Assembly: GCA_944548615.1 (NCBI GenBank)
Contig: OX155951.1
Span: 40,154,415 to 40,218,414 of the forward strand
Source: Micropterix aruncella
Lineage: Eukaryota; Arthropoda; Insecta; Lepidoptera; Micropterigidae
Length of the DNA: 64,000 bases
Direction of reading: 5' to 3'
In this document: positions 10,963 through 22,029 of the stretch, piece by piece
Numbering within the stretch: the first letter of the stretch is position 1
Layout: the number at the start of each line of letters is the position of its first letter
Made by a program: the position numbers and the translations under genes
The notes under the pieces: generated by a model
What the model saw: the letters and a program-made list of their open reading frames with translations, nothing else
Database searches by the model: none
What the model was told of the DNA's origin: nothing

Positions 10963-12087
10963 AAATGCCATGAAGCAAAATGAAATGAAATGAAATGAAG
11001 TGATCAGAACATCTAAAAGAAATACTACTGTTCCCCTCTTTCTTTGCAACCATGAGGAATGGAACACTTATATGATGGTCCAGGTAATGGATGCCTTGGC
11101 TAAAGATTTCACTAAGATCCTCATCAGGACAAACGATACAGATTTTTTTAGTATTAGCCGTTAGCTCTGTCAAAAATGTAAAGGCTTGAAGGAGCTTTAA
11201 ATACATTCAGACACAGAAAAACAGATCAATACACAGTTGCGCACGCTATCGCTATTAAAAACCTTGGTAGCAACGAAGTAGGAAAAACTATATTTCTATT
11301 ATAAAATGGATAATCACTAGGTCCTAGTATGGACCATAATTCTCATAGACCAACAAGCCTGTATAAAGCTAGTGCGGTGCAGGAGAACAATAGTATGCAT
11401 CTAAAGAGGCTGCATTTGCACAAAGAAGGACATATTATATAACAGTATCTGTGATTATATTTTTAAGTAGAAGCTTTTAATCTTACGTGGAAAACAATTT
11501 AATTCTCGTATAAAAACACAATGCGTAAAAATAAACATAAAATCAAATAGACTATAAATAAATGTGTTACGCATGGTGTAAATCAATCTACATATTGTTG
11601 CTCAATGTGTCCGATTCTACACATTCTTTAATTACTATCTCCATAGTAACCCACATTATAACTTCAACTTTAAGAGTAATATTTAAGTCGTATATTATTT
11701 AAGGCGATCATTATATAAAGAATGTACTATGGCCTGTAATTTTCTTTCTGTTTCATGTGTAGCAATTTATGTAAGCGTCTATTTTTGGTAAAGTATAAAT
11801 ATTGACATTCACAATCATTAATCACCGGACGGAAATACAGAAGAAGAATATATACACAAATTCATTTAATTTTGTATTGACAGTAATAGTTGTCACGAAA
11901 TATATTTGATAGAAATAAAAATGTTTTGTTTATTTGTTTTTTATTTATTTCTCACGAATTATTTGTCACGAATTTAGCACATCCTACAAATTGTAACATT
12001 GTTCTCCAAAACCATTACAGTCCTAACTGTTGAAGACACACTGAGAAAAAAAAACGATGTAATATACTGAAATGCGCATCTTTACGG
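10963..12087. other. No gene recognised; pentamer microsatellite and unassigned frame
   Basis: A short (TGAAA)n run lies at 10975-11000. The minus-strand frame at about 10990-11206 (containing FTFLTELTANTKKICIVCPD and LDHHISVPFLMVAKKEGN) looks protein-like, but I cannot place it. The rest is AT-rich without motifs. Confidence 0.35.
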
Positions 12088-12180
12088 GGTTACGTATGTA
12101 GCTCGGACTCTGGTCCATACGTATGAATAAACATGACGCGTAACGGTGTTAGCGTGACAGTATTTATCGTGTCGTAATGT
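12088..12180 (+). repeat. Unclassified repeat (U family), copy 3
   Basis: Contains TTACGTATGTAGCTCGGACT and ATGACGCGTAACGGTGTTAG, matching the reverse complement of 7279-7367. Confidence 0.45.
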
Positions 12181-12274
12181 TAAAACGCAAGCACGACCCG
12201 CAGGACTCTATCGATTATTGTTGTAGACAAAGGAGGTGCTAAAGATGGCAGGACAACGGAAAAAGTACGAGAAA

Positions 12275-12545
12275 AGCTCGCGTGTGGACTGCGCTTTAGG
12301 GCGGGACTAGGGAGGGGCGATAGGGCGCCGCGGCGGCATCGATAAAGCGCTAATTTCCCACCGCTGAAAGTGCAGCCGAGGCGCGGGTCGTGCCGCGCCG
12401 CTGGCGGACGTGTTATGGCCGAAGATTGCATATCTGCCCGCATTGCCGGGCAACTTAACGCTGCATTACATCGGTTCGCCTCCCTGAAAAACAGGCGATC
12501 CCACCAGCGCAGCGCCCCGCGTCGCCGTCCGCACGAGCTGCCTTG
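12275..12545. other. GC-rich island
   Basis: About 270 bp of high GC and CpG content in AT-rich surroundings. A minus-strand frame spans it (12180-12557), but its translation is composition-driven and unrecognised. It may be regulatory or a decayed exon. Compare the islands at 1905-2045 and 49190-49510. Confidence 0.4.
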
Positions 12546-12876
12546 ATTAGCATTCATGGGGCGACCGTTGCCTTCTCAACTTAGGAACGTTGCTCGATCT
12601 GACCGAGCCACAGAACACATAATAGCAATGAATAAATAACAACCTCATAAAATAGACATTAGTCCTTCCTAGACGCTATCCCACATGCGAATTCAATAAG
12701 TGTAACACTTGTACCTGGTCCTTACCTATGTAATTGCTGTTTTTTCTCACTGGACAATTTGAACTTGGATAACTTGGGTTTGAGTTGGAATTTCAAAAAA
12801 AAATATATTTTAGGACCATGAGTGGAAAAAATGCATTATTTTCAAATATGAGATCCTGTGACGGTGTTTTTTATTA
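12546..12876. other. No gene recognised
   Basis: AT-rich sequence leading into the mariner relic. It may include its decayed N-terminal half, but I cannot align it. Confidence 0.35.
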
Positions 12877-13275
12877 CAGCTTTTTGCAGTCTGGATATAC
12901 ATTTCCTATAAATATGTACTGTTAAGAACTGCGAACAATGATAGAAAAGCTCGTGATTAAAAAACCGAGCATTTTCAATCACCCATCGCCACTGCTTCTG
13001 CATAACAACGTATAACCACAGATTTCACTGCGCAGTCGATAAGTTGCAGGAGTTGCGGCTGGAGACACTTGGTCACCCACCATACTTGCCAGACCTTGCC
13101 CCAATAGAGTTTCGTTTTGTTCAGAATTTAGATAACTTTTTACAAGGGAAGAAACTCAACTTTGAAGAGTCGGTGGCGAACGCCTTCAAAGCAATCATTG
13201 GTTCCTGTCGACGACAGTTTTATAGCAGAGGAATTAAACAACTCCCATTAACGACAAATTTATATAGATAATAGG
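12877..13275 (+). pseudogene. mariner transposase, C-terminal half, degenerate
   Basis: Mariner transposases cut and paste Tc1/mariner transposons at TA sites using a D,D34D triad. Here 12990-13020 reads LLLHNNV-stop-PQ where the family has LLHDNARPH, so the second catalytic Asp is now Asn (codon 13004-13006) and a stop follows. Downstream, 13044-13271 reads GHPPYLPDLAPIEFRFVQNL, which keeps the PDLAP block carrying the third Asp, and then the usual LDNFLQGKK and FYSRGI segments to the end. The N-terminal DNA-binding half and the inverted repeats are not visible. It is certainly inactive. Confidence 0.8.
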
Positions 13276-13577
13276 GCCTATATTTTTATAATAATATATA
13301 TATTATGTAATATGTGAAATGTGTATTTATTTTTTTGTTGAACGCGCGATTTCTAAACCGAAAAACGGCACGTGAATTTTACTCGCCGTTGCCAGGCGTT
13401 CCTTTAATATTGTTATGCCAGTCAGAAACAAACTGCAACCTTAATGTCTGTTTGGACATTTTTATCACTGTGCCCAATTTTACAGAATTAAATTAGATTA
13501 CAATAGATATTTAAAGACAATATTCAGATTTTTTTAAAGATACTTTGTAAAAAAATTACACCTGATTTTGGGTATGG
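13276..13577. other. No gene recognised
   Basis: AT-rich DNA after the mariner relic. No terminal inverted repeat of that element was found. Confidence 0.35.
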
Positions 13578-13691
13578 TAAGGGGGGGGGGGGGTTAGTCT
13601 ACAACTTCACCGCGTATCACCAGAAGGGAGGGAGGGGGTTAGTCTCAAACTTCACCACGTGTCACAAGGGTGATAAGGGGGGGGGGGGGTT
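13578..13691 (+). repeat. Diverged tandem repeat with poly-G tracts
   Basis: Three G-runs (14, several short, and about 13 Gs) each adjoin related text. GGTTAGTCTACAACTTCACC and GGTTAGTCTCAAACTTCACC are near-copies, so this is a short tandem duplication around G-runs. The plus strand has strong G-quadruplex potential, and run lengths are prone to sequencing error. Confidence 0.5.
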
Positions 13692-14548
13692 CAAAAGTTG
13701 GAAAAAACATCACGTGATTAATAGACGACTCTTAGCGACAGAAAAAGTGTCAGTAAATATCCCTATTACTAAAATAAGAAATAACAAAAGAAAGCAAAGT
13801 ATCAGGAACGTTGGACAATAGAGTAAGAGGGTTGTAAGAATAAATTTGTTGAACCATGACTTTGAATCCAGGGCGGGTGTCCGTGATTATAGAGGGAGGA
13901 AATGGGACGCCAGCGGGCAGCAAAGTTTGCATTACACGACTTACGACACAAATTACAAGACCGAGAACATGAGCATGGGCTGCACGTCGACGTCCGCAAG
14001 TCGCGGCCGGCTTTGCGACTTTGTTTGCCTCACTTTCGCTCACCCTGAAACACTAAAGATTAACAGGTAGGGCGTTGCGGGCTCGTTTTCAGGATTACTA
14101 TCTTATTTGCCCGCGGCTTACACGGGTCACGGTACTGTATTTGTGTGAAATTAAAATTGCCCTAGAAACAAAGCGACCCAGGTCTTCCTCTAATATACGA
14201 ATGTTTTTACTGTGGCGAAACAGATTATGCCCACATTAGAAACTTCGCAGTCACATGTTTATTTTATTTATTTATTTTTATTTTTATTTCAAACCAGTTG
14301 ATAGGAATTCCTTCACTTGGTTATGTCAAAAACTAACAAAAATAACAAGCATAATATTTATATATATTTATATATAACAAGCATAATATTTAAGGTATAA
14401 GGTAAAAACGTCGGTATAGCAAGGTATGAACTTTGAACATCCAAGAGCAGATTATTTAGGTTATATAGAGGAAACAAAATGTTCCAATATTTCCAATCAA
14501 AATTCTTACACGATTTTATAGAATTTTCATGTGGACAATGGTACTAAA
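13692..14548. other. No gene recognised
   Basis: Overlapping open frames at 13750-14070 on both strands have no recognisable motif. TATATTTATATATAACAAGCATAATATTTA repeats lie near 14349-14392. No other signal was seen. Confidence 0.35.
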
Positions 14549-14798
14549 CCCCTAGAGCCCCAAAAGGCCGATCTCGGCCACAACACGATTCAGCGTGACG
14601 GCCCCGTTTTAATTTAATTTGTTTTATTTTATTATGTTTTATTATGTTAATATGTTTTATTTTAATTATGGGTACAGTGGTTTGGCAGTAATCAATGTTT
14701 TGGTGAGACAGTATCGTAATTCAATTTTTTACTAATTTTTACTAAAATTTTTTGGGACAGCAACTTGTCAATCGGCTGAGGGGCCGAGGCCTGAAGGG
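14549..14798 (-). mobile_element. piggyBac-like MITE, family B, copy 1
   Basis: Read on the minus strand it begins CCCTTCAGGCCTCGGCCCCT and ends AGGGG, and it matches 22225-22486 along its length. The right border has TTAA (14799-14802); the left border has TAAA, a one-base change from TTAA. It has no coding capacity. CCC-starting ends and TTAA targets are the hallmark of piggyBac elements. Confidence 0.65.
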
Positions 14799-14802
14799 TT
14801 AA

Positions 14803-16676
14803 AGAAGTCTCTCTTGCCACGTCAGCGACAGTATGGCTCATGCTATTGGCCTTTAATGCCAATAATTAGAAGGAAAAAAAACGGATGGATGTTATGGATG
14901 ATCTGTTTATTTAAATAAAACTAGCATAGTTATTAATGTGAGCGTTTTTGCAGGATTCTTAACGGTGTCGTCGCGCCCTGGGGGCAGTGTCGCTGCGTTG
15001 ATTCCGCGGTCAATCATCTAACTGATCAAAACCCTCGTGCCACGCTTCTCACACCTAATTCATTATGAAGTGAAATCATTTACAGCTGTCTGTCATATTT
15101 TTCTTGTTTATGGCCGTCTACCAGCTAGTGTAACTGTTGTATTATTATTTGATACATGGAAAAATCATAGAATATTAATTATTGTTTTATATTTATTTTA
15201 TGTATATACACGGTAAGTTTTTAATTAGTGACTTCCTTGTAGTAGGTGAATCAGTACGACGAACTAAGACACTTTTGATGTTTTTTTAGAAACAACTTTA
15301 AAATAAAACATAGTTTATTATTTTTTTTATTTTTTTTTTTTAAATTACAAAAATAGTATAAAAATTATGATCACGATGCGCTTTTTAGCGGTAGGTAAAT
15401 ATCGCTGATATTGAATATGACCGATATTTTACTTACCGCTAGATGGCGCAGTGCGTTCAACGCATGTCAAACTTTTATTCAATAGGTTTTTTTTTAATTT
15501 AAGAAATAAAAAACACAAGTTATTTTCCATTTTTTTAAAAATAAAAAGATGCTTTATTTGTCGTATTGATTCGTCCACTACAAGGATGTCACTAATTAAA
15601 AACTCAACCTGTAGGTTCTTATCAATATACTCGTATATATTTTTCTGTACTGACCAACCGAAGAAATTAATTTTTTTTATTATCGTTTTACACTTATAAA
15701 GATTTAAAATATATAAGGTAATACTACTACAATTCATTATATTCCAATTGCAACTCCTTGGAAAACTTAAATATTTTATAGATTATTATGTGAACATTTT
15801 AATCATATAATTTTCACTATTTTTGAAAAAGATACTATTGGACTATTTAATATGACTTTTTATTACACTTGGATTACTTTTAAATTTTATGCCGATTATT
15901 TCTAAGTCTCTTAAAATGTCATTATTATGGATTGTCATTAGTGATTATAAATGGTTCCTGTAATTAAAAATAGTATTAGTAGTAGCCACATACAGTGATC
16001 TGTGATTATAAAAATGTAATTTAAATTGTACGCCTTGTGGGCAAATAAGTATCAATCGATTTTATACCAAAACATCTGTATCTTTAACATACAATTATAC
16101 AATAAATATCTATTTATCTACCTATCAATCACCTTATTTCCAAATGGTTCGCCTTGCAACTATACTAGTCCAAATCATTGTGCATGTATATAATATTGAA
16201 ATATGAAGTCGTTTGTAATATTGTCGTCCTGTCGCCCGTATATTATCAATTTCTAACTTAGATTGCACATCGATAGGATAATACAAATCCACCACGCCAC
16301 CGTATAATTCGAATCGTATCGTATTGCATCTAATAACTTCCTCTCGCGAGACTGAAATACGTGACCACTATCATGAATTCAAGTATTTGTGTTTCTACGG
16401 TAGAATGACTCCATTGGTAATTTTTATCACATAATAATGATGATGAAGTTTATACGTGATATCCACGTGATAAGCGATAGCCATACGTGATGGTTACCTA
16501 TATTGATGCCGGTTTTTCACATTTTAAACTACTGTTTGAGCTGGAATTTAAAACACAAATAAAATTTATATTATTTTTATTTATTGGACATATATCGCAC
16601 AAAGCGAATAAAAATACACATATAGCGAATAAAAATAATGTGATAGCGGTAAATTGTGCTAAAGTTCAACTAGAGC
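14803..16676. other. No gene recognised
   Basis: AT-rich sequence containing only the palindrome listed at 15387-15440. Open frames on both strands at 15429-15737 mirror each other and look compositional. Confidence 0.4.
15387..15440. repeat. Imperfect palindrome (stem-loop)
   Basis: AGCGGTAGGTAAATATCG at 15387-15404 pairs with CGATATTTTACTTACCGCT at 15422-15440 with one mismatch and one bulge, leaving a 17-nt loop. It may be a tiny foldback element. The TAGATGGCGC text that follows is unexplained. Confidence 0.5.
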
Positions 16677-16739
16677 TGTCAACTACAACGGGCGAACCTG
16701 TCACCTCAGGAATTTTTAGCGAAATATGATCGTTCTATT
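16677..16739 (-). repeat. CTA-element terminal fragment
   Basis: Begins (CTAGAGC)TGTCAACTACAACGGGCG and continues with CACCTCAGGAA, the same end as 49900-49950 and the reverse complement of 6150-6212. Only about 65 bp remain. Confidence 0.6.
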
Positions 16740-17228
16740 GTTTCTTGGGACAGTACTAAATAGGTACTCTGGCAGCTTTATTGTGCAAGAAGACCATATT
16801 ACCGTACATTTTAAGCCACTTTCGCCGCAGTACTATCCTCTAAGTTCAAGGGAGAAATTTTACGACAAATTCAAATTAGGGTGGGCGAGGATAGATATCG
16901 TACGTCAAAAATATTTGGCCGCGTAATAAAATACTAGGTACCACGATCGTAAAGTCTCGTATAAAATTTACGACGGCAATGAAATGTCACAGCGTGTTTT
17001 GTCAATATTTGATACGCATCTAAAAATACCTGAGCCGATATTGAATGTTGGTTTTTTGTTTGTTGGAAAGCGGGTGATGCGGGAAATATGAACGTATGTC
17101 GCAGTTTTATTGCTTCACTAGCGGGTAGTTTGAGGAGGTTTTTACAAAGTAGAACAAGATGTATCGCTATTTGTAAACGCACGGAAAAATAAGATATCTC
17201 GCGATGTATTGAAAAACAGTATCCATCA
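16740..17228. other. No gene recognised
   Basis: Flanking DNA on the 3' side of the LINE. No motif was found. Confidence 0.35.
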
Positions 17229-17429
17229 AGTTTATTTTATTTTATTTTATTTTATTTTTCTTAAAAACATACAGCATAAAAAAATACGTATAAGCATAAT
17301 ATATATACCAGTAACAAAGCCAATGATGTTTTAAATTATTTGCTATATAAGGATTAAATATGCTAAACAATACAAAATAAATAAAACCAAAAAGAATTTA
17401 AAAGTAACAGTTAAAATCGCTAGGTGCGA

Positions 17430-17576
17430 GTGTATGGATGTTAGTGTGTGTTTGTGTGATGGAGAGCGTGTATGTGTGAGTGTGTGTATGTGTGTATTTG
17501 TATATGTGTGAGGGTGTATATATATGTGTGTGGGTGTGTGTATCTGTAGTGCGAATGTGCATGTGAGTGCTTGGGC
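17430..17576 (-). repeat. TG/CA-rich microsatellite in LINE 3' UTR
   Basis: An imperfect run of TGTG, TATG and AGTG words on the plus strand lies between the ORF2 stop and the LINE tail. Confidence 0.6.
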
Positions 17577-18520
17577 ATGCTAATTCAATCCGATCTGATA
17601 ATCAGCTTTTCACGTACCTCCTTAACAAAGGATCGACTATTCTGATGGTTAAATATGTCAATATCGTTAAAGCATACATTGTATGCATGCATAACGCGCG
17701 GCAATAACGAATTGGAACCATAGTTAGTGTTGAACCTTGGTACGTAAAAAGTTGAGTGAGCACGTGCGAGTCGGGAAGGCGCTCGTATGCTCACCCTACT
17801 CAGGAGGTATGAACTGTCCAACCCAGTATGAACAATTTTATGTAGAAACGACATATCTGATACTACTCGCCGGTCCTCTAATGTCTCTAAACCGTAGCGT
17901 TGCAGACCTTCAGCGTACGACAAGCCGTTGGAAAATAAGCGGTAATTTAGATGACGTATAAATCGTTTTTGAATACGCTCAATCCTCAGCTTGTATGTAG
18001 CATACTGTGGAGACCAAATATTAGAAGCAAATTCAAGCAGGCTGCGTACGTATGCAACATAAACCGTTGTCAAAGAATGAGTGTTTTTAAGAGGTCTACA
18101 AACTCTCATAATAAAACCGAGGGTGTTGTAAGCCCTGTTGACGACTGAATCAATGTGCTTATCCATTAAAAGCTTGCGATCTAAGATGACTCCTAGATCA
18201 CGCACTCGATCTAGTTCCAGAATTTCATCATTGCCAATTGTATATTTAAAGTTAATAATATTGACATTTCGCGAAAATGAGATTTTATGGCACTTAGCTA
18301 CATTTAAAGAAAGTTTACGCTGTTCACAAAAACGAGTGAAACGATTCAGATCTTCCTGGATCAGTTGACAGTCGCCATGGTTCTTCACTCACATGAAGAT
18401 TTTCAAATCATCTGCGTAAAGGAGATAGTCGCAGTGATTAAAGCAAGTACCGATGTCGTTAATATAAACATTAAAAAGCAAAAGCCCTAAATGGGATCCC
18501 TGTGGAACACCAGACTCAAT

Positions 18521-18672
18521 ATAAAATCGAAGACTATCGCGGTTGTTTGACATTATAAATAGGATAGAAAACGAATTTACCGCGTGTCTACCCTAGACAA
18601 CGGCGGCTGCAACGTCACCGAAACGTCGGGTCCTACAAATTTCACGCGGTAAATTCGTTTTCTATCCTATTT
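18521..18672. mobile_element. 152-bp hairpin element with 12-bp target duplication
   Basis: ACCAGACTCAAT stands on both sides (18509-18520 and 18673-18684). Inside, 18556-18586 and 18643-18673 are a perfect 31-bp inverted repeat with a 56-nt loop holding CAACGTCACCGAAACGTCGG. A 35-bp tail (18521-18555) lies on one side only. Discounting the insert and one duplication joins the LINE text as IESG then VPQG, its motif B. The element has no coding capacity. Twelve-base duplications fit LINE-driven retroposition better than most DNA transposons. Not assigned to a known family by me. Confidence 0.75.
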
Positions 18673-19901
18673 ACCAGACTCAATGCCAAAGAAACTAGAT
18701 CTAAATCCACCAACGACAACGGCCTGCCTTCGCTTGAAAACGTAGGATGCTATCCACCTTAACAGATCTCCATGTATGCCCATAGACGACAGACGAGCTA
18801 TTAGCTCAACATGATTGACACGATCAAAGGCCTTTGAGAAGTCAGTATATTTCGCGTCCACCTGAATACGCCGATCCATACGTCCCAAAGTATAATCAGT
18901 AAAATGAGCGAGGTTTGTAACAACCGACCGATTTTTAAGAAACCCGTGTTGGTGCTCTGTGAACGAGCTAGCGAGAGCTTGATATAGCTGGTCGTAAACA
19001 ACCTTTTCCAAGAGCTTGCTAAAAACTGGCAATATTGAAATAGGCCTATAGTTTTCTACGCAGTTTTTAGCGCCTCCTTTATGTACCGGTACGACGACGG
19101 CTTCTTTCCAAGCAGAAGGAATTACGCCCTCATTTATAGAGCGTCGAAAGAGCAATGTTAGTGGCCGGGAAAGTTCCTTCGCACAGTTGATGGCAAAAAT
19201 AGGTGGTATACCATCGCTACCAGGTCCTTTATTGCGGTCTAAATTCATAAGATACTTTAGGACTTGAGATTCGATGATTTGGATATTGCTTAAACCACAA
19301 ATTGTATCTAGATTGTCACTAACCGGCATTACATTGACAGGTTGCCCGGTGATGTATGTCGATTTAAAATAATCGGCAAAGCTTTCGCTAATCGCTTGGC
19401 CCTCCGTTGCAAAGACACCATTGAGTTTCATACGGCTAGGCAGAGCGTGATCTTTTTTAATACACTTTACATATGCCCAAAATTGCTTTGGATTCTTGGT
19501 TATACTATTCTCGCTGTTTGCAATATAAGAGTGATAACATGTTTTCTGCATGGATTTCTGTCGCGATCGTAGCAAGGAAAAGGCATCATAATCGAGCGGA
19601 TTCCCGTACCGCCTCCACTTTCGGTGGTATTTAATCTTCTCTTTTATAATATTGATTAGAGCTGGCGAGAACCACTTTGGATATTTACTAGATATCACTT
19701 TTTGCCTCGGAACATGCAAATCGATCCCTGCGCCAATTGTAGTATAGAATACACCAATAGCGTTGTCTAAGTTATCTGTCAATAAAACATTGTCCCAGTC
19801 GATAAGTGATAAATAGTAATTGAGAGATGGATAATCCGCCTTTGAGAAGTTATTTCGAGAGATAGCTGGAGTTATAAGAGGTTTGTATCTAAGGTTCGGA
19901 A

Positions 19902-20666
19902 TAGTGATGGGTGTGATCACGAATAGCAATAACAATAACGTGTGATATTTGCAATCACGAAGAACGCGTTACGAGAATTTGAAAGAACATGCTATTTGAA
20001 TCACGGCTACGAACAGCACCGCGTTGCCATCACTCGGCGCCGCTCCGACGCGACCGATCACGCGTGATTATATGATCAGTGATTGGCCGTTCTCACTGAA
20101 CGCCGTCGAACGACCGCGCGGCGCGCCACTGAACGATGATCGGTGAATTGAACCGTTCATTTGGTTTCGTTCATTCTTGATGTGATCGGCGATCAGTGGA
20201 TCAGTGATTTGCCGTTCGTTCTGGGCGAACGCCCGCGCCGGCTGGACGATGACTGATGAGTGGCGCGTTCATTTCGTACGTAACGTGAATTTGGACACTG
20301 TTGTCGCATGAATTTGGACACTGTTATCGCTCGTGTCGTAATCGTTCGTGTAAATGAGTTTGCTCATGATTTGTTAAAGCAATAAAATAACATTATTTCA
20401 GAAAGACGAACTCGGCTTAGCACCAAAAGAGCAAGAGAGATAATCTTTCTGAACGCTAATTCTTCTAATTACTAATAAATATTAAGCAAATATAATGCGC
20501 GTTTCTGTTATCAGTTATCACATTGACGAAACTTTGTTACTTAACGTTTCACAGTACATTTCAGTACAATCACGAAAATCACGAGTAGCAGTTATTATCA
20601 CGCGTGAAAAAATACCAGTAACGTGATTGTTGCGTGATTTAAAATTGAGAATCACGCCCATCACTA
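19902..20666. mobile_element. hAT-like non-autonomous element, 765 bp
   Basis: Eight-base duplications GTTCGGAA flank it (19894-19901 and 20667-20674). Its ends are inverted repeats TAGTGATGGG(T/C)GTGAT, 16 bp with one difference. An 8-bp duplication and a TAGTG/CAGTG-type end are hallmarks of hAT transposons. No transposase frame is present. Many ATCACG/CGTGAT hexamers occur near both ends, resembling hAT subterminal binding repeats. A tandem pair of TGAATTTGGACACTGTT lies at 20285-20325. Discounting it restores the LINE frame (FDIFVPN to LRYKP). Confidence 0.8.
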
Positions 20667-21313
20667 GTTCGGAACGAAAATGTCAAATGACGGGTGATGA
20701 GCATCTTCTTTCACTAAAGGATTTAAGGCTCGTTCAATTTCTATGTCAAAATTCGCAAGAGCTAAGTCCAAGATTCTATTTGTTGCATTTGCTATATGAT
20801 TAAATTGAATAAGACCAGCGAAGGCTACATGATCAAGAAAAATAGAACCGATAGTACCGGCGTTAGTGTAATTATCATCGTCATCATCTCTCCATGTTAA
20901 CGCTGGGAGATTAAAATCCCCTACCACTAAGAATTTGTCTGCGGGATGGTTTTGAACGAGATCACACATTAATTCTACAAACTCCTGCACTAATCTATCG
21001 TGTTCCTCGCCAGTGATATAGACACATGCGATATGCAAATCTGTGTCCGCTATGAGCGATGTGGACGGAATGGTAAACCAGAACCATTCAGCATTCGTCG
21101 GGCTCCAATCGTCCCTGCTGAAAGCGTTTAACTCCCTTCGTACTCCTACGAGAACACCTCCGCCGCGTTTCTTACCCGTGGTGTCGGGGTCCCTATCCCT
21201 CCTCAGAGCGTCATAGCGTGAGTCCAAGACCTCCGCGTCCAAGATGCCATCCAGAAGCCAACTTTCGGTAGCCATTATTAGGTCATAATCGTTGCATAGA
21301 ATGTTGTTTTTAA

Positions 21314-21544
21314 CCCCTCAAATGAATGGCGATTAGCTCGGGTTGCCTACGGCAAAATGTATATAAATTTATATTTACATTTACATTTACATTTACATAG
21401 AGCGGGGTTTACTATAGAGCTATAGCATTACTATAGAGCGGATTACTATAAAGCGGCGCACATTTACATTTATATTTATATTTATATACATTTTGTATAC
21501 ATTTTGCCAAGGCATCCCTTAAGGGACGCCTCACATTTGAGGGG
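21314..21544. mobile_element. piggyBac-like MITE, family A, copy 1
   Basis: TTAA flanks both ends (21310-21313 and 21545-21548). The ends are CCCCTCAAATG and its inverse CATTTGAGGGG. The 231-bp body is made of TTTACATTTA and CTATAGAGCGG-type short repeats and encodes nothing. It sits in the LINE endonuclease coding region, and the frame continues across the empty TTAA site. A second copy is at 24168-24404. Confidence 0.85.
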
Positions 21545-22029
21545 TTAAATATATTAGTCTTCGTACGCAAACCTCGAACATTCTGATATCTTATAGAAAG
21601 ACTATTCATAAAGAGGTTTCACATACAGTATAAAAAATGCAAGAACAATTATAGCGGATAAACGACGATAAATGATAATAATAAGAGTATCGTCATAAAG
21701 CGATGGTATTAGTTTATAGTTGATAAAATCGTGGCAAAAATAAGCAGTGAAAATGGTATTAAAATTTGATGACCAATTAACAGATCGAACTGCAAACGCC
21801 GCACTAGCCTCAGTGCGTGTGCAATGTGTTTTTGTGTAATGGTGTATGTGCGTGTGCGACCATAGCGTGCGCATGCGTAAGAAACTATATGTGAATGTTG
21901 ACAGAGTTGCCAACTTGCTATAGTTATAAATACATTTTCTGTTTAAGTTAAATAGAATGAAAAACATTAAAGTATGTAGAAATAAAAACAAAAAGTTTAA
22001 AAATATATTACAATAAAATGCGTGCGCAG

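Larger units (their letters stand above)
17585..21609 (-). pseudogene. LINE ORF2: endonuclease and reverse transcriptase, interrupted
   Basis: ORF2 proteins nick the target and copy the element RNA at the nick. The start at 21609 reads MNSLSIRYQNVRGLRTKT, the usual opening of the AP-endonuclease. Later come ATESWL (catalytic Glu region), VVGDFNLPALTW and the EDAHHPSFDIF block near 20690. The RT follows: GPGSDGIPP, then the YRPISILPVFSKLLE region, KYTDFSKAFDRVNH (motif A), SGVPQGSHLG (motif B, split by the hairpin insertion), YADD (motif C, about 18420), and the thumb and C-terminal region to 17585. Three insertions break the frame, and a TGA lies just after YADD at 18389-18391. Motif-A Asp and the YADD aspartates are intact, so the copy was probably functional or nearly so when first inserted. 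Confidence 0.85.

Noticed and set aside
12180..12557. 125-codon minus-strand frame
   Set aside because: It follows the GC-rich island and shows no motif; kept only as a compositional feature.
17737..18368. Plus-strand frames opposite the LINE ORF2 C-terminus
   Set aside because: They are antisense shadows of the RT coding sequence.
21360..21500. Regular TTTACATTTA units considered as a CRISPR-like or satellite array
   Set aside because: Units are short and irregular and lie wholly inside a TTAA-flanked MITE, repeated in its second copy. CRISPR is not expected in an insect genome.
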